A stretch of DNA of 64,000 bases. Source: Xiphydria camelus. Lineage: Eukaryota; Arthropoda; Insecta; Hymenoptera; Xiphydriidae. This document shows, in pieces, positions 56,780 through 64,000 of the stretch. The stretch's first letter is position 1. Each line of letters begins with the position of its first letter. The DNA lies in contig OY783193.1 of NCBI GenBank assembly GCA_963678675.1, forward strand, positions 29,916,016 through 29,980,015, written 5' to 3'. Both the position numbers and the translations under genes were made by a program. The notes below the pieces were generated by a model. It was not told where the DNA came from. It searched no databases and saw only the letters and a list, made by a program, of their open reading frames with translations.

Positions 56780-57811
56780 GACTACAATTGCGCCATCGAC
56801 TCTTTGTGGTGGAAGTCGACTAAGTTATACATATAATATCGATACCTGAAAGCAACAGTACTGTGACTAGTGAGATAAAGCCGAAAGCCGATTTCGAGCT
56901 ATGTCAAACGTAAACTAAATTTTAAATATTTTTGCCGAGATATCTCAGTGTTGCATTGTGTAAAGGCCGGTTTATATATATATCTCATTAAATTTTTAAA
57001 AATAATTTGATACTTTCTTTTTCAAAACAGTAGCGATTATGATAATTAATTATTCATTATTTATGAAATAATTCAGTACAATTTGCACTGTTTGAAACAT
57101 TATTATAATATCAATGTTGTTATTTTCTAATTAAAAAATTCTTCTATCGGGGTGTGAAATCAATTAATTGTAAATTTACAACCGCACACATCCGCAGATC
57201 AAATTTTGTAACTAGTCACAAATTGCTTTCTGGGAACAAACCTATTATTATATCAATTTTGTTATTTTCTAATTTAACACATTCGCTGCCACTTTTAGAT
57301 TGATTGCATCGCGCTCAGTGCCGGTAACAGACTGAATAATGTAATGTGCACGTCAATGTGTCTCCGATCGGAGCCGGCGGCACAGGCGCGAAGTGTCGAC
57401 TGGCTCCGATCGGAGCCGGCGGCAGCAAACGTGTTGAAAATTTTGTGAATAAGACAATGAAGTTACCGACATTCATGGTCAGTAAATTTACGAAGTGTGC
57501 ACGTCAAAAAGGCACCTTGACTGCACTGAGTGTAACTACTGTGTCTTTACGCTGTGAACCACTCAGTGTGTTCACTGTGTAGCCACGGTGCTTTTAGTTT
57601 GTGTACGCCACGCGATCACGCCACGGTGAGACCATAGTGGTGCCACTACGTGGCAGCACTGCGTGCGGCTAGCGTGTAAATCCACGCTTTGCTGTCGGGG
57701 TAACGTCACTCGGTGACAATCACGCGGTGGCGGCACAGTGAAGCTCCCGTGCCAACACGGCGTGCTGCCACCGCGTGACGCTCGGGTGAAAGTCACGCTT
57801 GGCTATCGGGG

Positions 57812-58190
57812 GCGGTTCTGCTCGGGTCGGGACATCATGTACGTGTGTACGAAGGCTCGCACACTGGAACGCGGCGTCCGTACAAGAACGCTCCGTACTG
57901 CTTCGTACACCAATACAGTAAGCGTGTAGTAGGTATGTTCGTTCATCTCGGCGTAAAGTGAGCAGCGAGAACCCGTGTATCTTTATGTCTGCCTTCTCCA
58001 CCCCTCAATTTTTACATCGAATTTTCTCAATAAATATATGTATGGTTATCACCAAAATTATGCTTAGTTACACCATATAAATTGATTATTCTCTAATGAT
58101 AGATTGATAAAGACCAGAATAAATTTTTCATTTATACCGGCAGAGATCGAGTCGATAGTTAGAGTTAGCTTACAGCCCGTAAACACTGTG
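57812..58190. other. Unassigned, partly repeated
   Basis: The part at 57,945-58,125 resembles 21,630-21,830 (arm 1), with shared words such as TTTTTACATCGAATTTTCTC. No gene seen. Confidence 0.5.
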
Positions 58191-58310
58191 CAGTTTATTC
58201 ACTGTTTCGATAATTTTAACAAATCGGTGCAAATCGAATGCTATGTTATGAACATAATATCCGGTTTCCACCGATTCGTTAAAATTACTGAAACGGTGAA
58301 TAAATCGCAT
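58191..58310. repeat. Short foldback
   Basis: Inverted arms of about 40 bp around 58,193-58,235 and 58,270-58,310 (GTTTATTCACTGTTTCG-type words). Confidence 0.55.
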
Positions 58311-58624
58311 AGTTTGTTTATTTACGATTTTTATGACTTCTTTCACGAACGAATTGTTCTGGGGAAAATGTAAATATTATCGAAACATTAATTATAGAAT
58401 CATTACATGTTCGTGATTTTATTTATCATTCATAATTTTTAAATCAGTCATCTAGGCTGAAAACATTTTTGCCGATTTTCCGTTTATCATTGAGTGCGTT
58501 CTAGTTGCGAGTTCAATTATTTTCAAACTGTTAACACGCGATACGTCGGCTGACAACAATGAATGTGTAGTGACGCGCCACGCCGCTCTTTTCTCCGCCT
58601 TGTCGGAAACTACGCGATGAAGCG

Positions 58625-58790
58625 ATCAGGGGCCTCTTTCTCTAACTCACTCGCAAAGTTGCATATACGCATCTTAGCCAATAGACCAATCCGGATCAAG
58701 TATTCCGTTGTGGTGGGGGTCCTGATTGGTCTACTCGCTAAGAAACGTATAAGTTTCTCTTGCGAGTGAGTTAGAGAAAGGAACCCCAGG
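58625..58790. mobile_element. Small MITE-like foldback
   Basis: The outer arms share TCTAACTCACTCGCAA and complement and the inner arms share TAGACCAATC. About 165 bp. No duplication resolved. Confidence 0.6.
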
Positions 58791-58827
58791 GGTCTCCTTA
58801 CCTGAGAACCCTGCTTACGTCACACCT

Positions 58828-59050
58828 AAGGGCCTTTGCACACGACGTTTTTTAAACTAGCTGACGACGCGCGTTATACGCGATTAGGACGCTCAGCAAA
58901 CGCAAGGCAGTCGGCAAGTTGTGACTTTTACACATACACGATCCTTGCTAATACAACCTGCTAATACGCGCTGATGACGCGCAGCGAACGCGCTCATCAA
59001 AAAGGCGCATTGTCAGCTAGTTTAAAAAACGTCGTGTGCAAAGGCCCTTA
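58828..59050. mobile_element. MITE with GGGCCTTTGCACACGACG ends
   Basis: Inverted ends of about 38 bp beginning TAAGGGCCTTTGCACACG. The interior has GACGACGCGCG-type words. About 220 bp, no coding. Confidence 0.75.
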
Positions 59051-59179
59051 CGGTTGCCAGCTTTATCGCAGCGTTCCGTACCCCGAGGTACATATGTCGG
59101 TACCTCGTCGAACCTTTGTCTCACGGTGTACGGAATTTCGCCCGAAAGGCAGTCGGTCTTGAGCTTCAGATGCGTACAG

Positions 59180-60400
59180 TTGCGTATTTTTTTTCTATCC
59201 ACTAAAGTAAGTAGATAGAAAACCATACAATAAATGTATAATATTAATAAGCTTCATATCACGCTTCAGTTCAATACACAACCGAACTTGGCAATAATAA
59301 TAACTGACCACATTCTATCATTTAAAAAAATGTTTTATATTTATCTGACAAAAGAGCACGAAAGAAAATTAACGAAAAAAGAAATTAAATCCCCCCCCTC
59401 CCCCCACCCCCTTCAAAACATCGACGATGTATGATAGCACGAATTAATAAAATAGCTCCCTTTCCAAAGTAATCATGTAACAACTTACGAATCACCAAAG
59501 ATAATGAAAAAATTACGATAAAAAAGTAATGAAATCATTGCCGCCAAATTAATGAAAGCAAGTGTGTTGTTAAGGTATGTTGCGTTAATGAGAGAAATAG
59601 TACATAATTCTATACAATGCTAAACTTTGCAACAGAGACTAAAAACAATATAGAGGAAAAAAACCAAGAGTTCCACTGAAACTGAGAATATATTCACAAT
59701 TAACCATTGTATGGAATTATGTACTATTTCTCTCATTAACGCAACATACCTTGACAACATACTTGCTTTCATTAATTTGGCGGTAATGATTTCATTACTT
59801 TTTTATCGTAATTTTTTCATTATCTTTGGTGATTTGTAAGTTGTTACATGATTACTTTGGAAAGGGAGCTATTTTAATAATTCGTGCTATATCATACATC
59901 GTCGATGTTTTGAAGGGGGTTTTCCTCTAACGGAACTTAGTGCGTCACGGGGAATTCCAGGTACAGAACGCATCTGCACTTCAAATTTGCAAAACTAAAT
60001 TAAATTTTTAACAAAAATATCAAGTATGAGAATAAAAAAATGTAAATTTCTATCGCAATTGTATTGCAGAATCGAATAAATCGACTCTCAATTTCAAAAA
60101 CCGAAAAAATTGAATTTCGTCGATTATAGCGCCATCTGCCATGAATCGAAAAAAATGTTTCAAATAAAAGTTATGTAGTTTTTAATGTAGAGTGCGAATA
60201 TGCAATCAAAAGTGGGGGTTCCTATTTAAGATTTTGAAGCTTCCCTTTGCCCCACCTACAGGGGTTGAGGTGTGGGATCAATCTTGGTATCATTTGATAG
60301 TTTTTAATAAAATATCGGATACGTATTTTTTCGTTTCCCGTTCTGAAGCGTACTTTTCGAGATTTTCAACCGTTTCCATACTTTACGGACACCCTGTATA
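59180..60400. repeat. 1.2-kb dispersed repeat, copy 2
   Basis: Direct copy of 1,346-2,576, with the same foldback (arms about 59,405-59,620 and 59,707-59,920) and the same GGACACCCTGTATAT end. A few percent difference by eye. Confidence 0.85.
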
Positions 60401-60617
60401 TGATATACACTGTACACTCACTACAAAGTAATTTTTCCACTTTTATGATAATTCGGCATATGATAATTGTTAATTTTTTGGAACAGTCTTTCAATGCTAT
60501 TATTTATTTATTTATATTACTTCAATGCTTCCTTTACTATGAACGAGCTCGCATCTCACGATACGGGGTGCTTCATTTCTGTAAGTCTTCTGGCCTCTCA
60601 CTTATAAATACTTACAT
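60401..60617. other. Unassigned AT-rich link
   Basis: Nothing recognised. Confidence 0.5.
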
Positions 60618-60874
60618 ATATGAAGGGTCCAGTGGAAAAACGATGAGGGTCCATTTTGTTCGAAATCGATATTTTAGCGACATCTGTTAGCTTGTAACAT
60701 GAAGTATCAACATATCAAACCTTACAGGGGACGAACACTGAGATTCCACTAAAAACTGTGGTTGAAAATAGGCGGCACAGTGGACTCCCGTGCGTTGTGA
60801 AACTTTAAATGTCGTGTTTCTCAACTTTTAGAAATATGGACCCTCATCGTTTTTCCACTGGACCCTTCATATAG
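60618..60874. mobile_element. MITE with GAAGGGTCCAGTGG ends
   Basis: Inverted ends of about 35 bp (TATATGAAGGGTCCAGTGG and complement), each bordered by TA, suggesting a Tc1/mariner-type target. Non-coding. Confidence 0.7.
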
Positions 60875-60901
60875 TTACAAATACTCGATGAAAAATCAAT
60901 T

Positions 60902-63900
60902 CTAATCCTCGTCACTGTTTTCATCTACTACTGGAACAATTCCATTTTTCATGAACATTTTACTCAGTATTTCAGCTGGTCGAATAATTTTTGATAAGTA
61001 TCTTGCATTTGATAAATAATACATAATAGCAGCAATGTGAGAACAGCAGCCAACTGTTCTTCTGCTATTAGCACATTCACATGCATAGTTTATTATGCCA
61101 GAAATCCCGATACTGTTAGGTTTGTACGTAATGAAGCATCTATATGATGTCCGAGAAATGTGTCGAAATGGTACTTTGAATTTGAGCACATTTGGTTCAG
61201 CCATCACATATTCGAAAACAACTTTTCCACCTTCACATCTATCATTTCGGCTAAATACGATACAGCTTGGGAAAGTAGGTATGATCCAGTAAAAAGAATC
61301 TTCAATTCCTTTTCGTTCATTTCTGGGAAGTCAAGGATTTCGTCAGAAGTGAGAGTTTTGAAAAGAACCTTTCGCCGGATCCAACCTTTCGTCTCTGCCT
61401 CGGTAGCTAGACCATTTTCCGTGCCATTCTGACTGTGCATTCTTTCTAAAATTTCATCCGTGTGCTCTACATCAGATTGTAGCCTTTTGCCGTACGAGTT
61501 ATTCAAAAATGAGGCAATCTACAATAGACTCCAACTTTAGGTATCAGTTTGTTATCGATTTTGTGATCTAGAAGACGATATTTTTGTTTGAGAATGCCGT
61601 GAACAGATTCAACCACTCAGCGAATTTTAGTCACAAAACGAGATTGGTTAGATTCTTGAGTCGTTAATTGCTTGCGCTTCCCTTTCAAAGCAGGCATCAT
61701 ATCTTTCTTTTCTAGTAATGCACATAAACCATTCTCGTCTTGAATGATAGATTCTAGAATTTTTGCATCATTTTCATTGGCAGGATAAGGTCCGAGCATA
61801 TCTACTACGTATCCCATTAGTAGTACAAATCGTAAAAGGCTTGCAAAGAGGAACTTTCTTTTGGCCAGAGAAAGATTTTCTTTGGTATTCATTATTTGTA
61901 CTTTCTTGGTGTCGTGCATAGGTACCATCACAAATTAAAAATAAGGAGTCCGCGTTGAACAACTTTTTTGCGATTTTCGTTGTATGGTTTTTCAAAAGGT
62001 CGGCTCTGTTAATACTTTTAATGCCGAAACGAGTTGGTAAGATATCATTTTCAAATGATGTAACTGCGCTAGCACAGTAATCTGAAATCATCTGTTCATG
62101 TTCTATACCTAATATAGAAGCTAACATCTTGTTGGAATTTCCGGTTCGGAGTTTGAAAAGAAATACAATGAGGGCTTGCATTATAGACCGCGACTCCCTA
62201 TTTCGCATGGAAACCATCATGTCCCTCAGTTCAATAAGATTGTCCCAAGATAGTCCTGTAAATACTTGAATTTGCTCTTCTGAAATACTTGAATCACCAA
62301 GTTTATCATACAACGTTGAATCACATTTCAAGGAAAAAGTTTCCATTATCTTTGCTAAGTCTGAGACACTGAGCTTAGAAGTATTACAATGCACTTTTAA
62401 GTTGTTTAGATCCTCTTCGTAAAGCCGATTCTTAATCAGATGAGTTCTACAACATCTATTCCCAACTGGAATAAAAATTTTGATGTGTAAACATCTATGC
62501 TATGGCACTGCGGTACGACCTTCCTGGGAAATTGAGCGTCAGACGTAAGTCATGTAGATGTGACTGCGTCAGTGTGTGTGTGTGTGGCGCGACTGCGCAT
62601 ACTATTCGCGCAAGCTGGATTATCTCAACGGGAAAACATTTTAGAGAAAAATGTTTCATACAAAACTTTAAGGATTTTCCCTTGGCTACCCAGTGGTCGT
62701 ATTGGATTTGACCTTGACCGTGACCTTTAAGGTAATATCAAATGCCTTCCTAAACCGTTCGTCCGATTGCGATGAAACTTTGGGGAATGGTTGGACGCAT
62801 GCCCGCGAAGGTTTCTGAGTTAGTAAATCTTATACAGGGTGTTCAAAAAGTACCGGTACGGATGATTATTATGCCTTCCTAAACCGTTCATCCGATTGCG
62901 ATGAAAATTTGGGGGACAGTTGGACGCATATCCGCGAAGGTTTGAGTTAGTAAATCTTATACAGGGTGTTCAGAAAGTACCGGTACGGATGATTATTATG
63001 CCTTCCTAAACCGTTCATTCGATTGCGATGAAACTTTGGGGAATGGTTGGACGCATGCCCTCGAAGGTTTCTGAGTTAGTAAATCTTATAAAAGGTGTTC
63101 AAAAAGTACCGGTACTGATGATTATTATGCCTTCCTAAACCGTTCATCCGATTGCGATGAAAAGTTGGGAAATGGTTGGACGTATGCCCGCGAAGGTTTC
63201 TGAGTTATTAAATCTTATACGGGGTGTTCAAAAAGTACCGGTACGGATGATTATTATGCCTTCCTAAACCGTTCATCCGATTGCGATGAAAATTTGGGGA
63301 ACAGTTGGACGCATATCCGCGAAGGTTTCTGAGTTAGTAAATGTTATACAGGGTGTTCAAAAAGTCGAACTAAACTTGACCTAAATTTGACCTCCTCTGA
63401 CAATAAAGGTAACATGAAAAAAAAAGTCAAGGACACATTCGAACGTGAAAAAAAATTAATTTGACCTTGATATAACCTTGAAGGTCATGGTCAAGGTCAA
63501 ATCCCATATGACCATTGCATAGCCCGGGAAAAATACTAAAAGTTTTGTATTAAAAATGTATTTAAACAATGGTGGACGGACAAAATCAATCCACAATCTA
63601 CCCGTGCGAAGCCGGGACGGGCTGCAAGTAAATTATAAATCTAATATAATAATAATAAATATTTTATTATAGAAAAAATTAAACTTCTTTATGTCGAACT
63701 ACGACGTCATATTCCCCAATTAAACTCGGACCGCAGATAATTGTAAGATGTTTACACATCCTCCATGAGTACAACGGCACTCACACCTTTTTTTTTCTTC
63801 CTGTAACATTGCATTCTTGCTTCGTCAGGAACTAGAGTGATATTGTTCGTGGAAAAACATAAACAACAATATTTATGAGTAGCAACCGTTCTTTCAATCG

Positions 63901-64000
63901 GAATTTCAACGTACTCTTTAGTTTCATTTGTTTTAAGCGTTACTTCGAATACTGATCCATCAGACGATGATACGCTTTCTGAATCTGAGTTCTTTTTTTC
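60902..64000 (-). pseudogene. ISL2EU/PIF-Harbinger-like transposase gene with SWIM-type C-terminus, decayed
   Basis: Exon 1 (at least 64,000-63,787) holds a Cys motif, THKYCCLCFSTNNI, and ends at a GT donor. Exon 2 starts at 62,465 after CCAG with VGNRCCRTHLIKNRLYEEDL. The helical N-terminal domain is followed by the DDE_Tnp_4 core: LICDGTYARHQ (first Asp), then a frameshift near 61,815, then LGPYPANENDAKI. The segment that should carry the second catalytic Asp is missing: KKDMM runs straight into PALKGKRKQ. TGA near 61,615 replaces a Trp before VVESVHGILK (acidic residue). The C-terminus has CECANSRRTVGCCSHIAA, a SWIM-type zinc motif. Multiple lesions make it inactive. Confidence 0.8.
62743..63365. 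repeat. ~129-bp tandem repeat, five units, in the transposase intron
   Basis: Units start at 62,743, 62,872, 62,999, 63,128 and 63,257 with TGCCTTCCTAAACCGTTC, and each contains ACAGGGTGTTCAAAAAGT with small changes. They are followed by TGACCTTGA-rich sequence and a CCCGTGCGAAGCCGGGACGG hairpin (63,601-63,620). That arrangement resembles the tandem-repeat-plus-hairpin layout of Helitron-related elements, but no firm end was found. Confidence 0.85.

Larger units (their letters stand above)
55130..57698. mobile_element. Element 2: second CCCCGAtAGCAAAG family copy, inverted
   Basis: Starts CCCCGATAGCAAAGTGGC and ends CACGCTTTGCTGTCGGGG. Its ends match those of element 1 in reverse order. The interior includes a GA microsatellite (55,329-55,350), a tRNA-like stretch, and a large foldback. 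At 57,130-57,285 it resembles 45,068-45,180 inverted. No coding sequence recognised. Confidence 0.6.
44286..57811. mobile_element. Nested cluster of CCCnGAtAGC-ended elements
   Basis: The left edge reads CCCCGATAGCCAAG and the right edge its complement, both with nearby CACnGTG-type words. Between them lie at least two copies of a related family in opposite orientation (44,816-49,577 and 55,130-57,698), an element with AAGACGTCTT arrays (50,813-55,123), a mariner remnant and several foldbacks. The outer pair may be the ends of one disrupted element, which is inferred. Target duplications are not resolved. Confidence 0.5.

Noticed and set aside
44816..57698. One 12.9-kb transposon with long TIRs
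   Set aside because: The internal ends at 49,577 and 55,130 show that the apparent TIRs are opposite ends of two inverted copies of a smaller family.
62743..63365. CRISPR-like array
   Set aside because: Whole 129-bp units are repeated with no short repeat/unique spacer pattern, and the setting is a eukaryotic intron.

Overview
The window looks like nuclear DNA of an insect, most likely a hymenopteran such as an ant. The reasons are AT-rich DNA packed with nested DNA transposons, spliced genes, a DUF4806-type gene family that is abundant in ant genomes, and a fragment of an animal protein kinase D gene. I see no ordinary single-copy host gene. Nearly everything readable is mobile DNA or DNA carried by it. 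Organism and superfamily names come from recognising protein families, not from a database search.

Layout. (1) 1-2,120: a foldback element with CCCTAGTAGC ends, unassigned DNA, and the first copy of a 1.2-kb dispersed repeat that recurs at 59.2-60.4 kb. (2) 2,121-43,846: a giant inverted repeat. Its arms are 2,121-28,970 and 31,359-43,846. After removing one insertion from arm 1 they are 12.33 and 12.49 kb and almost co-linear, differing mainly by one 158-bp indel. The 2.39-kb spacer holds a broken gene with a PIN/XPG-like region and a CXC (Tesmin/TSO1) domain. (3) 3,113-17,626: a 14,514-bp Maverick/Polinton inserted in arm 1 only. Arm 2 keeps the empty site at 42,854-42,859, which defines the 6-bp target duplication. 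(4) The arms carry mirrored copies of TTAA-flanked piggyBac-type elements, a piggyBac transposase remnant, PIF/Harbinger elements with GGGCCGG ends, and several hairpins. (5) 43,847-57,811: a nested mosaic of elements ending in CCCnGAtAGC. One contains a fragment of a protein kinase D gene with its introns. Another (50,813-55,123) has subterminal AAGACGTCTT repeats and a complete-looking multi-exon DUF4806 gene. A mariner remnant and two large foldbacks lie among them. (6) 57,812-64,000: small foldback elements, the second copy of the 1.2-kb repeat, and a decayed ISL2EU/PIF-Harbinger-like transposase gene with a C-terminal SWIM-type motif whose intron is filled by a 129-bp tandem repeat.

Polinton gene logic. 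The leftward block encodes a phospholipase A2-like virion protein, an adenain-like protease, the minor and major capsid proteins, and a conserved Polinton protein. The rightward block encodes the packaging ATPase, a DUF8207-like protein, a collagen/fibre-like protein and the integrase. The protein-primed DNA polymerase B is leftward from the right TIR. The virion and integration genes (MCP, mCP, PLA2-like, ATPase, integrase) are open. The polymerase, protease start, DUF8207-like gene, fibre-like gene and conserved protein all carry lesions, so this copy is probably not autonomous.
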